A stretch of DNA of 33,784 nucleotides from Robertmurraya massiliosenegalensis JC6 (GTDB lineage Bacteria > Bacillota > Bacilli > Bacillales > Cytobacillaceae): contig NZ_HE978517.1 in NCBI RefSeq assembly GCF_000311725.1, positions 204,231-238,014 on the forward strand, written 5' to 3'. This document shows, piece by piece, positions 1 through 7,950 of the stretch (position 1 is its first letter; every line of letters begins with the position of its first letter). The position numbers and the translations under genes were made by a program. The notes under the pieces are model-generated. The model saw only the letters and a program-made list of their open reading frames with translations, was not told the DNA's origin and ran no database searches.

Positions 1-355
1 CCCCACAATACATTAATATATAATAATATGCTTATTTGTATGCTATAAGATAATCTTACTTAGTTTCAATAAACCGCTAGAATTTATTCGTAAAGGTCCT
101 AGTAATAAATGATAGACAATATTGAATTTAAATCACATAAGCATTTGATTATATAATATTTTAATTATATGTTATTCGCAAGTATTTTTTTTGTAAATTT
201 TGTGTAAAGAACATAGACATGTTCCTATTAATTTTTTCTAACTCTTTGTTCCTGTCCTAATAAATACAAACAAATGGGTGCGTAAAGTGTCCCAATTTCA
301 ATAGCCGTAAAATCATATCAATAATTTATTGCTGATGAAAAAGAATTAAATTACC
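1..355. other. AT-rich left edge without a recognised gene
   Basis: No reading frame with a ribosome binding site or recognisable product is visible here. The only structure seen is a short inverted repeat, GAACAT-AGAC-ATGTTC at 209-224, followed by a loose T-rich stretch. It could be a weak terminator for something left of the window or a chance dyad. Confidence 0.4.
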
Positions 356-387
356 TTTACTCTGTACTATGGTACAGGGTATATAAT
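356..387 (+). promoter_or_regulatory. mer-type promoter with MerR operator
   Basis: The promoter has a -35-like TTTACT (356-361) and a perfect -10 TATAAT (382-387) separated by 20 bp. This over-long spacer is typical of MerR-controlled promoters. Inside the spacer lies a perfect dyad, CTGTAC-TATG-GTACAG (362-377), of the kind found in Gram-positive mer operators. It sits just upstream of the merR-like gene it faces, so the operon is probably autoregulated and switched on when the regulator twists the spacer. Confidence 0.8.
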
Positions 388-406
388 TTATATGAGGTGA
401 ATTATA

Positions 407-787
407 TTGAATTATCGTATTAGCGAACTTGCTGAAAAGTGTGATGTTAATAAAGAAACAATTAGATATTACGAGAGGTTAGGGTTACTTTTAGAGCCTT
501 CTCGAACTAATAAAGGATATAGGATATTTTCGAAAGAAAACGTTAAGCGTATAAAGTTTATCAAAAGGATGCAAGTTTTAGGATTTACTTTAGCTGAGAT
601 TACTAAGTTACTTGGAGTCGTTGACAAAGACGATGAAAGATGTGCTAATATGTATAATTTTGTTGTTGAGAAAATCGAAGAAGTCCAAATGAAAATACAC
701 GACTTAATAAGGATTGAACAAATGCTTATAAATTTAAAAGATAGTTGTCCTGACGACAAAAGCTTTATACGAATGCCCCATTATTGA
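407..787 (+). CDS. MerR family regulator, mercury-type, with altered third metal ligand
   Basis: A 126-residue DNA-binding regulator starting at TTG, with GAGGTG at 394-399. The N-terminal winged helix (residues about 1-70, motif NKETIRYYERLGL) and the long dimerisation helix closely resemble Bacillus mercury MerR as I remember it. Mercury MerR binds Hg(II) with three Cys, 79, 114 and 123 in the Bacillus protein. Here C79 and C114 are present, but position 123 is Met in the altered tail FIRMPHY. No merA or merB lies nearby. The inducer may therefore be another soft metal or metalloid, or mercury bound differently. It is probably co-transcribed with the 66-residue gene that follows 44 bp downstream. 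Confidence 0.8.
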   Translation: MNYRISELAEKCDVNKETIRYYERLGLLLEPSRTNKGYRIFSKENVKRIKFIKRMQVLGFTLAEITKLLGVVDKDDERCANMYNFVVEKIEEVQMKIHDLIRIEQMLINLKDSCPDDKSFIRMPHY

Positions 788-831
788 AACAATAATGAGT
801 GAAGAGAAATTATAAAATTGGAGGTTTTAAG

Positions 832-1032
832 ATGGTTATACAATCTAATATGTCTCCTAAAGCAATAGTGGAAGTGTGGGAGAACACGGCACCTCTTTTT
901 GTGAAATTTAATGTACCTCTAACAGATATGACATTAGAGAGCATTATGGATCCTAAGATACTTCCTAATCTTCTTATTGAATTAAATGCTGCTGTTGGAA
1001 GTTCAACAGCAACTTGTATAGAAGGTGGTTGA
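832..1032 (+). CDS. Small helical protein in the MerR operon
   Basis: A 66-residue protein. The ATG at 832 is chosen because TTGGAGG lies about 7 nt upstream; an in-frame GTG at 799 has no such site. The layout (an N-terminal segment, a V/P-containing turn, then LPNLLIELNAA) recalls the small helical DUF1858/ScdA-N type fold, though this is only a resemblance. The tail ends in STATCIEGG, with the single Cys five residues from the end. Position behind the MerR-type regulator suggests it is the effector gene of that switch, perhaps in metal binding or repair. The function is unknown. A 15-nt dyad at 1050-1064 follows it, too tight to be called a terminator. Confidence 0.65.
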   Translation: MVIQSNMSPKAIVEVWENTAPLFVKFNVPLTDMTLESIMDPKILPNLLIELNAAVGSSTATCIEGG

Positions 1033-1098
1033 CAAATGCCAACTAAGATGGAGTAGGCTACTCCTATTATGTTACAACTGAAAATAAGAAAGCACATT

Positions 1099-2070
1099 TC
1101 ATAATGTGTACCTTCGATTGTTTTTATGTACTTTTGAAATAGATAATAAAAGCTGAGTGATAGTAGCCAGAATAGGCAATTCCAATAATGGCCCTATAAC
1201 TAGTGTTAAAGCGATTAAGGGTTGATCTGGAAATGCGGTCATAGCAATGGCTAAGGCGATTGGAGAATTTCTAGCTAAAGTAGTTAAACTTAAGGAAGCT
1301 CTGTCCTTGTATGGAAACTTCATAAGCTGTCCAACCTTTTGACCAACAACAAGATTAATGATGAAAAATAAAAGGATCGGAATGGTGATTTGCCACATTA
1401 AATCTAAATTATCTAGTAATAGCTGTCCTTGAGAAGCAAACATCGCAACGATGGCGAGACTAAGAAAAATAATAGGTAATACGCTGAGATTAGAGATAAG
1501 ATTGTCTCGTAACTGTTGTTTGTTTCTTAAGGCCATCTTTGTTAGAAAAGCTAAAACTAAAGGTAAAAATAAAGCAATTAAAATACTTTTCATTAGAAAT
1601 GAAAATTCTATAACCCCTGTCGCTCCTCCGAAAATAAGAAGATAAATAGGCAACAAAATAACCTGTAATATTAGGTTTAGAGGTAAGATAGCTGTTGATA
1701 ATGCAACATTTCCTTTAGCTATCCCTGTGAAGATTAAATACCAATCAGTACATGGTGTAACCATTAGCATAATAAATCCAATATATATTGCAGGATTGTC
1801 ACCTAAAAATAACAATGCAAGAAGCCACGATAAAATTGGTGTCCAAACAAAGTTAATGATAACCGAGGTGTATGTAAACTTAATGTTTTTAAAAGCTTTC
1901 CTTATTTCTTCAATAGGAATCTGTAAGAAAGTAATATACAGCATAGCTACTAATAGAGGAAGAATGAAACTTTCCGCATTAGCTCGTATTTGTTCTACTT
2001 GTCCTATACTTATTCCAATAATTACTGCTAAGAAAATAATAAAAGTATATAACTTCTCGAATAAGCCCAT
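1099..2070 (-). CDS. ACR3-like arsenite efflux permease
   Basis: A 323-residue integral membrane protein with about ten hydrophobic segments, in the bile acid/arsenite carrier superfamily. The segment TPCTDWYLIF carries the Cys in a TPC motif equivalent to the essential TM4 Cys of ACR3 carriers, and LLELPIL near the end matches the conserved late acidic residue region. ACR3 proteins export As(III) using the proton gradient. The sequence is more divergent from classic ACR3 (APCTAMVFVWS type) than expected, so it belongs to a side branch and specificity is not certain. It is a separate minus-strand unit downstream of the arsR operon, and its start lacks a strong ribosome binding site. Confidence 0.7.
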   Translation of the reverse strand: MGLFEKLYTFIIFLAVIIGISIGQVEQIRANAESFILPLLVAMLYITFLQIPIEEIRKAFKNIKFTYTSVIINFVWTPILSWLLALLFLGDNPAIYIGFIMLMVTPCTDWYLIFTGIAKGNVALSTAILPLNLILQVILLPIYLLIFGGATGVIEFSFLMKSILIALFLPLVLAFLTKMALRNKQQLRDNLISNLSVLPIIFLSLAIVAMFASQGQLLLDNLDLMWQITIPILLFFIINLVVGQKVGQLMKFPYKDRASLSLTTLARNSPIALAIAMTAFPDQPLIALTLVIGPLLELPILATITQLLLSISKVHKNNRRYTL

Positions 2071-2336
2071 TTATACATAATCACACCTGACGATAACAAA
2101 TTTTAAACACATATAATTTTATCATAATTGGATGTGTAGGAAGTTTCCCTTATTCGAGTAACGTGGGCACAGTTAGTAGAATAAGAACCCGATAAGAGAT
2201 TTGCTCTTTTTCTTAGTCAAATTTGCACTGGTTTTTGCATTTAATTTCGCAACCATTCAATTATTATTTCACAGTTGAAAAATAGGTTGCATTATCGTGT
2301 GCACATTCCTACCTTAATTGTAAATAAACATTGACT
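2071..2336. other. Intergenic stretch, no gene seen
   Basis: AT-rich spacer between the ACR3-like gene and the terminator of the arsR operon. No supported reading frame was found. A 5-bp stem (AAGAG 2194-2198, CTCTT 2204-2208) followed by T residues is too weak to call. The promoter of the ACR3-like gene should lie here on the minus strand, but no clear -35/-10 pair could be picked. Confidence 0.4.
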
Positions 2337-2378
2337 TAAAAATAAAGAAAAGCATCAAATTGCTTACAATTCAATGCT
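2337..2378 (-). terminator. Rho-independent terminator of the arsR operon
   Basis: The arms 2351-2362 and 2367-2378 pair over 10 of 12 positions with a 4-nt loop. On the minus strand the stem is followed by a T-rich run. It lies 65 bp beyond the stop of the small thioredoxin gene. Confidence 0.75.
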
Positions 2379-2442
2379 CAATTCATATTACATTTTTCAT
2401 GTTTGTACTTCAAAGCTGAACTAAATAGATTTACCAAGAATG

Positions 2443-2682
2443 CTATATTGCGCTCTTTAGAAGAGAAACAATATCCTTTGGCTTTAAGACCTTTCCATAA
2501 GAAACCACTTTTTCATCAATGACAAGTGCAGGTGTCGACATAACTCCATATGCCATGATATCTTTTACCTCTGTCACTTTCACTACTTCTGCATCTTGGC
2601 CTAATTCTTTAAGTGCTACTTCCGTATTTTCTGTTAAACTCACGCATTTTTTACAACCTGTACCCAAAATTTTAATAACCAT
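2443..2682 (-). CDS. Small thioredoxin-like protein (redox-active disulfide protein 2 type)
   Basis: A 79-residue single-domain thioredoxin fold. The active site is GTGCKKC (C10, C13), and the cis-proline lies in STPALVI (P51). AGGAG lies about 10 nt before the ATG. Such mini-thioredoxins commonly follow ArsP/DUF318 permeases in arsenic operons. As third gene of arsR-permease-thioredoxin it may supply dithiols to an arsenate reductase or keep the permease cysteines reduced. That role is inferred from context. Confidence 0.85.
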   Translation of the reverse strand: MVIKILGTGCKKCVSLTENTEVALKELGQDAEVVKVTEVKDIMAYGVMSTPALVIDEKVVSYGKVLKPKDIVSLLKSAI

Positions 2683-2708
2683 AATAAAAACACTCCTTTT
2701 GTATATTG

Positions 2709-3713
2709 TTAAATGAACAGGTACCCAAAAGTATTAAAAAGGTACCCTATAATGAGAATCCCGATCGTCACTACTCCTATAAAGATAGCTAAAAGCTTTG
2801 TTTTGACTACTTTTTTCAACATAATAATAGAAGGAAGAGAAAGGGCCGTAACTGCCATCATGAACGCTAGGGCTGTTCCGACACCAACTCCTTTTGTCAC
2901 TAAGGCCTCAGCGATCGGCAAGGTTCCAAAAATATCAGCATACATCGGAATTCCAACAACTGTGGCTAGAAGCACAGAATACCATTTATCTTGTCCGAGT
3001 ATTGCGGTTATCACAGGCTCTGGAATCCAATTATGAATGGCAGCGCCAATTCCAACGCCAATTAAAATGTAAAGCCAAACCCTTTTTATAATTTCTAATA
3101 CTTGTTCCTTTGCATAAACCAGTCTTTCTCTAGTTGTCAATTCTTCTTGCTCGGCTTCATACATTTTATTACTGTAAACAAAGGATTCTACATATTTTTC
3201 AAGCTTCAATTTACTAATAATCGTTCCGCCAACCACAGCAAGAACGAGACCTACCACTACATATGCAATCGCAATTCTCCAATTGAAAATACTAGCCAAT
3301 AGAATGACAGAGGCTAAATCGACAAGAGGAGAGGAGATTAAAAAGGAAAAGGTCACTCCAATGGGCAGCCCTGCACTGGTGAATCCAATAAATAAAGGAA
3401 TAGAGGAGCAGGAACAAAAAGGAGTAACAGTCCCTAAAAGAGCACTTAAAATATTTGCCGTTATCCCCTTAAATCTACCAAGAATTTTCCTCGTTCTTTC
3501 AGGTGGGAAAAAGCTTTGAATATAGGAAATAACAAAAATAAGGACTGATAGTAAAATAAAGATTTTTATTACGTCATAGATAAAGAAGTGGATGCTTCCC
3601 CCAACTCGCTCTTCTACATGAAGTCCAAATCCTCTTTCCACCAACAAAATAACCAGATCACTTAGCCATTCCATTTTAAGTAGTTGGTTATTTAACCATT
3701 CAAATATGACCAT
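2709..3713 (-). CDS. ArsP-like permease (DUF318 family), copy 1
   Basis: A 334-residue membrane protein with about eight hydrophobic segments. The family signature PFCSCSSIPLF has its paired Cys, followed by the SSPLVD motif. ArsP members export trivalent organoarsenicals such as methylarsenite; others in this family are uncharacterised. The ATG at 3713 is preferred because AGGGAG (3722-3727) lies 8 nt upstream; an earlier GTG at 3734 overlaps the arsR stop and has no site. It is translated behind arsR and ahead of the small thioredoxin. A second, diverged relative lies at 16813-17679. Confidence 0.85.
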   Translation of the reverse strand: MVIFEWLNNQLLKMEWLSDLVILLVERGFGLHVEERVGGSIHFFIYDVIKIFILLSVLIFVISYIQSFFPPERTRKILGRFKGITANILSALLGTVTPFCSCSSIPLFIGFTSAGLPIGVTFSFLISSPLVDLASVILLASIFNWRIAIAYVVVGLVLAVVGGTIISKLKLEKYVESFVYSNKMYEAEQEELTTRERLVYAKEQVLEIIKRVWLYILIGVGIGAAIHNWIPEPVITAILGQDKWYSVLLATVVGIPMYADIFGTLPIAEALVTKGVGVGTALAFMMAVTALSLPSIIMLKKVVKTKLLAIFIGVVTIGILIIGYLFNTFGYLFI

Positions 3714-3733
3714 AGGACCATCTCCCTGTTTCA

Positions 3734-4090
3734 CTAATCATTCCCTTTTAGGTATGGCATAAGTGGTGCTAGCTTTTCTTTATCGACACAATAGATCGTA
3801 AATTTTCCTTCACGGCGAGATTCAATCACTTTGCCTTTTTCCATGATTTTTAAATGATGACTAATGGTTGAATTGGCACCATTTAAAGCAGCTACGATTT
3901 CACACATGCATAAGTCTTCCATCCATAGCAAAGAGATGATTTTCAAACGTGTTTCATCCGCTAGCCCTTTAAAAAGAGCAGCGGTACTTTCTAGATTTTC
4001 TTGATCCATAACAATAGGAAATTGGCTTTCTGCCTTTTTATGAACGTTGCCCATCTCTTCATTTGATTTCAAATTCCAAACAACTTTCAC
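3734..4090 (-). CDS. arsR: ArsR/SmtB family arsenic-responsive repressor
   Basis: A 118-residue winged-helix repressor. The recognition region runs through STISHHLKIM (about 74-83). The metalloid site motif DLCMCEI places Cys at 61 and 63 in helix 3, the arrangement used by classic ArsR to bind As(III); a further Cys lies at 101. It starts at GTG with a GGGGGAG site. The N-terminal 30 residues are longer than in short ArsR proteins. It heads the arsR-permease-thioredoxin operon and faces a perfect 10-bp inverted repeat (4119-4144) that is probably its operator. Confidence 0.88.
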   Translation of the reverse strand: MKVVWNLKSNEEMGNVHKKAESQFPIVMDQENLESTAALFKGLADETRLKIISLLWMEDLCMCEIVAALNGANSTISHHLKIMEKGKVIESRREGKFTIYCVDKEKLAPLMPYLKGND

Positions 4091-4116
4091 TGGTACTCCC
4101 CCTTTGTTCTACCTTT

Positions 4117-4144
4117 ATTATAAAACTATTTTTCTAGTTTTATA
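4117..4144 (-). promoter_or_regulatory. ArsR operator overlapping a -10 box
   Basis: The perfect inverted repeat TATAAAACTA (4119-4128) and TAGTTTTATA (4135-4144) is separated by 6 bp. A minus-strand TATAAT -10 hexamer (4122-4117) lies within the proximal arm, so repressor binding would cover the promoter. The -35 is not obvious. Confidence 0.75.
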
Positions 4145-4179
4145 GTTTTGTTTGTGGCTATTTTTTGACAACGACACCT

Positions 4180-4872
4180 TCATGCTACCCAAAACAAGTA
4201 AAAAGACAAGGCAATTAAAATGGCTCCCATTATTTGTTGAAAGACGTGACTGTATTGCTTAAACTTTACAGTTGACATAACCAACCCTGAAAAAGTTCCA
4301 ATTAATAAGAGAGGAACTCCTCTCCCTAAGGCAAATACAAATAATAATAGACCACCCAGCAGGAGTTTTCCTTGTAACATGACATAAGCGAGAATCACCA
4401 ACAAAACAGGTGTTGCACATTGACTTGTTGTAAATCCCATTAAGAATCCTAGTGTGTAGCTCCCCTTAAGTCCTTTTATTTTCAATTTATTAATTAATCT
4501 ATCGAGAGAAAGATTGAGCTTAAATGGCATCAAATCTAATAGTACCAATCCCATTAGAAAAGCAATTACGACAGCCACATACATGAGGATTTCCTTAAGA
4601 GAACTTAGCATTCCACCCATAAAACTAAATAATAGCCCCATACTCACAAAAGTAGTCGCAGTCCCTAGTATAAAAACAAGGGCTAGGGCAAATTTCCTCT
4701 TCAAAGTTAAAGATTGGTTCTCTCTTGTAGATGCCGCTTCAATATAACCGATTAGTAAAGGGATCGTGGATAAATTACACGGGCTTATACTCGTGAGCAC
4801 ACCCGCTATAAACGCAACCCCAATGGACAATCCAGCCGAATATTCCAGTAATCCTGCCAATATCTCATTCAT
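4180..4872 (-). CDS. CcdA-like thiol-disulfide transmembrane protein
   Basis: A 230-residue protein with six or so membrane segments, of the CcdA/DsbD-beta family. The two redox Cys are in SPCNLSTIP (C32) and TSQCATPV (C152), in the first and fourth membrane segments as expected. It carries reducing equivalents from cytoplasmic thioredoxin to an extracytoplasmic partner. The partner is probably the membrane-anchored thioredoxin encoded just upstream, whose gene overlaps this one by 8 bp. It may serve assembly or reduction of exported proteins used in arsenate respiration; that link is inference. Confidence 0.85.
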   Translation of the reverse strand: MNEILAGLLEYSAGLSIGVAFIAGVLTSISPCNLSTIPLLIGYIEAASTRENQSLTLKRKFALALVFILGTATTFVSMGLLFSFMGGMLSSLKEILMYVAVVIAFLMGLVLLDLMPFKLNLSLDRLINKLKIKGLKGSYTLGFLMGFTTSQCATPVLLVILAYVMLQGKLLLGGLLLFVFALGRGVPLLLIGTFSGLVMSTVKFKQYSHVFQQIMGAILIALSFYLFWVA

Positions 4873-5266
4873 TTTCTTTCTCCATATTATCTAGAATCTC
4901 ACGTAGTTCCTGTTCAGGAATATACCCAATTCGTGTAATCCGTTCCTGGCCTTCCACTTCGAACACACTCGTTGGAATAAAATTCACTCGATAATCCTTG
5001 ATCATGTCGTTATACGCGATGTTATCGAATGGAACATGGACAAACTCCACTTTCTCACGATACTCATCTTCTATTTTAGAAGACAATTCCATCATCTTTT
5101 GGCAGGCTTCACAGGCCCCTGCATGAAATAGCAACCATCTTGGTTCTTCAATCGGTTCCATTACGACTTGATCTTGAGTGGAGTACCATTTTAAAAGAGC
5201 CAATAATAAGAAAATCAATAAAAATAGTATTAGTGCAAATTTTGACTTTCTCTTACCATCTACCAT
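4865..5266 (-). CDS. Membrane-anchored extracytoplasmic thioredoxin-like protein
   Basis: A 133-residue protein with a basic N-terminus and one hydrophobic anchor (about residues 9-26), followed by a thioredoxin domain outside the membrane. The active site is GACEACQ (C52, C55), and the cis-proline is in FIPTSVF (P98). GGAGGGG lies just before the ATG. It overlaps the CcdA-like gene, so the two form a translationally coupled redox pair. Its upstream region contains a 9-mer identical to one half of the arsR operator (5285-5293), which suggests arsenic control. Confidence 0.85.
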   Translation of the reverse strand: MVDGKRKSKFALILFLLIFLLLALLKWYSTQDQVVMEPIEEPRWLLFHAGACEACQKMMELSSKIEDEYREKVEFVHVPFDNIAYNDMIKDYRVNFIPTSVFEVEGQERITRIGYIPEQELREILDNMEKENE

Positions 5267-5284
5267 ATATTCCCCTCCAATCTC

Positions 5285-5301
5285 ATAAAACTAATTTTAT
5301 A
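5285..5301 (-). promoter_or_regulatory. Possible second ArsR-type operator
   Basis: ATAAAACTA (5285-5293) repeats nine bases of the arsR operator arm and is part of a shorter dyad, ATAAAA-CTAA-TTTTAT. It sits about 20 bp upstream of the thioredoxin start. The dyad spacing differs from the arsR operator, so binding is uncertain. Confidence 0.4.
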
Positions 5302-5340
5302 GATCTATTGTGAAATAAGATTGAAGTTTCTTTGTAAAAA

Positions 5341-5380
5341 GAAAAAACAGTGAACATATCAAAATGAAGTTCACTATTTT
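5341..5380. terminator. Bidirectional Rho-independent terminator
   Basis: The 7-bp stem AGTGAAC (5349-5355) and GTTCACT (5369-5375) has a 13-nt loop. A T-run follows on the plus side and an A-run precedes it, giving T residues on the minus strand. It closes the sensor operon, about 60 bp past the response regulator stop. Confidence 0.75.
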
Positions 5381-5438
5381 TATCGATGCTTATTCATTGT
5401 ACTGCTATACTTTTACGAGGACGATAATATCAAGACTA

Positions 5439-6086
5439 TTATTCATCCGATATCAATTTATGTTTAATAGCATATTTAACAAGACCTGATCGTTTGGTTG
5501 CTCCTATTTTCTCCATAATTCTTGATTTATAGGTCTCTACCGTCTTGGGAGAAAGAAAGAGTTCCTCACCAATTTCTTTTAACGTATATCCAAGTGCAAT
5601 GAGCTTTAATACTTCCGTTTCTCTCTGACTCAAATGTACTTCATTCGTATCCTGAGTTTGCACACCATCTTCCTTTGATTTATATAAATATGGAACAAGA
5701 GTTGGATAAATATAATGTTCATTATTTAACACCATACGAATGGCAGTTACGAGTTCTGTATCAACTGCTCTTTTTAACACATATCCTTGTGCTCCTGCTT
5801 CCAATCCTTCTTTTAAAAATGCTTCATCTGAATGCATGGTTAAAAGAAGGATTTTAATCAATGGATAATCTTTTTTTATTTCTTTTGTGACTTCGATTCC
5901 ATCCTTTCCAGGCATGCTTATATCCATTACAACAATATCAGGAGTAATCGTTCTCAATTTATCAATTGCCTCTAGTCCAGATTGTGCTTCGCCAATTATC
6001 GTAAAATCACTTTCTTCCATTAAAATAGTCTTCAGCCCTGCACGAAAAACAGGATGATCATCAACAATGAATAATTTATATGACAA
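5439..6086 (-). CDS. NarL/FixJ-type response regulator
   Basis: A 215-residue two-domain regulator. The receiver domain (about 1-120) has the acidic pair D9/D10, phospho-acceptor D55 in VVMDISMPG, and a conserved Lys in VLKRA. The C-terminal LuxR-type helix-turn-helix (about 150-212) contains LSQRETEVLKLIALG and LSPKTVETYKSRI. The gene overlaps the upstream histidine kinase by 11 bp, so the two are a cognate pair. Its likely target is the neighbouring arr operon, with which similar regulators are associated in Gram-positive arsenate respirers; no binding site could be identified. Confidence 0.9.
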   Translation of the reverse strand: MSYKLFIVDDHPVFRAGLKTILMEESDFTIIGEAQSGLEAIDKLRTITPDIVVMDISMPGKDGIEVTKEIKKDYPLIKILLLTMHSDEAFLKEGLEAGAQGYVLKRAVDTELVTAIRMVLNNEHYIYPTLVPYLYKSKEDGVQTQDTNEVHLSQRETEVLKLIALGYTLKEIGEELFLSPKTVETYKSRIMEKIGATKRSGLVKYAIKHKLISDE

Positions 6087-7950
6087 TGGTTTCCCCTCTT
6101 TCCACCGAAATTGGTATCTTAGCTAGTATCGTTGTTCCTTCACCTGGTTCTGATTCTATCTCAAGTGTTCCATTGAACAAGGAAATGCGCTCAAGCATAC
6201 CAAGAAGGCCTAAATGCTCTTTCGATGGGTCACTATTTAGTACTGTTGAAGTATCAAAGCCTACCCCATCATCCTCAATCATAACTGAAATTTGCTGGTT
6301 TGTAGAAAGTACGATAGCACTTACACTACTGGCCTGTGCATATTTTGTAATATTAGTTAATGACTCCTGTATAAGCCTGTATATAGTTGTTTCTATTTCA
6401 GGAGAAAAAGATTTTGTCGTCCCATTCATGATTAATTCTGTTTCAATCTTATTTGTTCGTTGAAACTCTTGAACATATCTCTCGATTGCCACCTTAAGTC
6501 CGAATTTATCTAAAATAGAAGGTCTTAGTTGCCATGCCATTTGATGTAGCTCTTCGATCGTATTCCGAACTAGCTTTCTAAGATAATTTATTGATTTTTT
6601 CTTTATTACCTCATCGCCTTCTTCTAATAGTTTTAATTCTACTAGCATTGAAGAAAGACTATGACTCGTCTCATCATGGAGCTCCCTTGCAATTCTCTTT
6701 CTTTCATCCTCTTGGACACTAATGACTTTCTCTAAAAGCATTAATCGTACTTCTTCCTTTTTCTTTAATTCATTCCACAGCTCTAAATTTTCGATTGAAA
6801 CCGATAATTGGTTAACCAGGGAAGATAAAAACTTTAAGAAATTCCCATCTAATTTAGAGGAACTACAAATTGAAATACTTCCGATTTTTGTTCCCACATT
6901 TCGGTTTATTGGGAAGGAATAGGTTTCTTTTTGACTATTGGTGCAAGTTCTAAATCTATGATCAAAATTCCCACAATGAAGAGCATCTTTACAGGAATGA
7001 TCATAAAATTTTTCCGTTGTACCTGCTAATTGAACTTCAATGGCTGCACTTTTTAAATAAAACTCATTGACCAATTGCTTAACAAAAAATTGTAGCATTT
7101 CTTTTAATTCTTTATCATTCTTAATATTTTTTGATATTCCATTTAGAAGGATTAATTCTTTATTTCGATTATGAATCTTTTCAATATATTTTTTCCGCTC
7201 TTTTTCCGATTTTTGTAGGGCGTCTAGCATTCTATTAAAGGATAACGTTAGCTTACCAATTTCGTCCTTTGGGTATGTGATTATTCTTTCTGTATAATTG
7301 CCCTTATAAACCTTATTCGTTAGCTGCACTAGATTCGTTATAGGAAGGGTTATAATCCTAGTTAAACTGAAAACAATCAAACCCGCCAATAATATGACTC
7401 CTATCATGGTAAACATCATTTGACTCGTCACTTTGAATAATGCATCATCTAACGATTGATATGTTAATCCTACACGAACAGTACCACCTAAATCCTGAAG
7501 AATTGGTGATGCAGAATCAAAAATCATCCCTTTATCTGTAGATAATTTTATGCCATTCGTTACAAATGAGTCATCTTCTAATTTTAAATGGTTCGCCTCT
7601 ATTAATCCCTGACTAATAAAGCCCTTCTCATTCGAATGAACGACAACTTCCTCATCATTGTTTAATATGAATACATATTCTAAGTCCTGGTAACTCTCTA
7701 TTGTATCAGTAACTAAGCTTTGCAATGCATAAATATTGTGAGTCAATAATGGATCTGTACTTCTAGATGCGATATCACTACTTATCGACTTGGCTCGATC
7801 TTCAATCTGTAAGGTTAATGTATTCGTAATCGAAACCCTAACGACAATTAAGCTAATGGCTGTAACTAACAGGACAACAATGATGACCATCCCATAAATT
7901 TTTAATTCAATTGAAACACTTGAAAGAATATCCCTCAGCTTTTTTTTCAT
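6076..7950 (-). CDS. Membrane histidine kinase with HAMP and Cys-bearing GAF domain
   Basis: A 624-residue sensor kinase of the NarX/HisKA_3 class. The order is TM1 (about 20-42), an extracytoplasmic sensing domain (43-177), TM2 (178-198), HAMP (199-250), a GAF-like domain (about 265-395), a dimerisation region with phospho-acceptor H425 in RIARELHDE, and a C-terminal ATPase with an N box in QESLTNI and a G box in DDGVGFD. The GAF domain carries C320, C326 and C336 plus C362, a cluster that could bind a metalloid or an Fe-S cluster. It overlaps the PhnD-type lipoprotein gene by 4 bp and the regulator gene by 11 bp. The trio probably senses arsenic oxyanions. Confidence 0.88.
   Translation of the reverse strand: MKKKLRDILSSVSIELKIYGMVIIVVLLVTAISLIVVRVSITNTLTLQIEDRAKSISSDIASRSTDPLLTHNIYALQSLVTDTIESYQDLEYVFILNNDEEVVVHSNEKGFISQGLIEANHLKLEDDSFVTNGIKLSTDKGMIFDSASPILQDLGGTVRVGLTYQSLDDALFKVTSQMMFTMIGVILLAGLIVFSLTRIITLPITNLVQLTNKVYKGNYTERIITYPKDEIGKLTLSFNRMLDALQKSEKERKKYIEKIHNRNKELILLNGISKNIKNDKELKEMLQFFVKQLVNEFYLKSAAIEVQLAGTTEKFYDHSCKDALHCGNFDHRFRTCTNSQKETYSFPINRNVGTKIGSISICSSSKLDGNFLKFLSSLVNQLSVSIENLELWNELKKKEEVRLMLLEKVISVQEDERKRIARELHDETSHSLSSMLVELKLLEEGDEVIKKKSINYLRKLVRNTIEELHQMAWQLRPSILDKFGLKVAIERYVQEFQRTNKIETELIMNGTTKSFSPEIETTIYRLIQESLTNITKYAQASSVSAIVLSTNQQISVMIEDDGVGFDTSTVLNSDPSKEHLGLLGMLERISLFNGTLEIESEPGEGTTILAKIPISVERGETIVI

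Noticed and set aside
209-224. GAACAT-AGAC-ATGTTC dyad considered as a LexA box
   Set aside because: The spacing is GAAC-N8-GTTC, not the N4 of the Gram-positive LexA site, and no gene with a start lies just downstream.
799-831. Longer start (GTG at 799) for the 66-residue protein
   Set aside because: The TTGGAGG site sits inside that extension and is well spaced for the ATG at 832.
1050-1064. GGAGTAG-G-CTACTCC dyad considered as a terminator of the MerR operon
   Set aside because: The loop would be too tight and no T-run follows; it may be an operator or chance.
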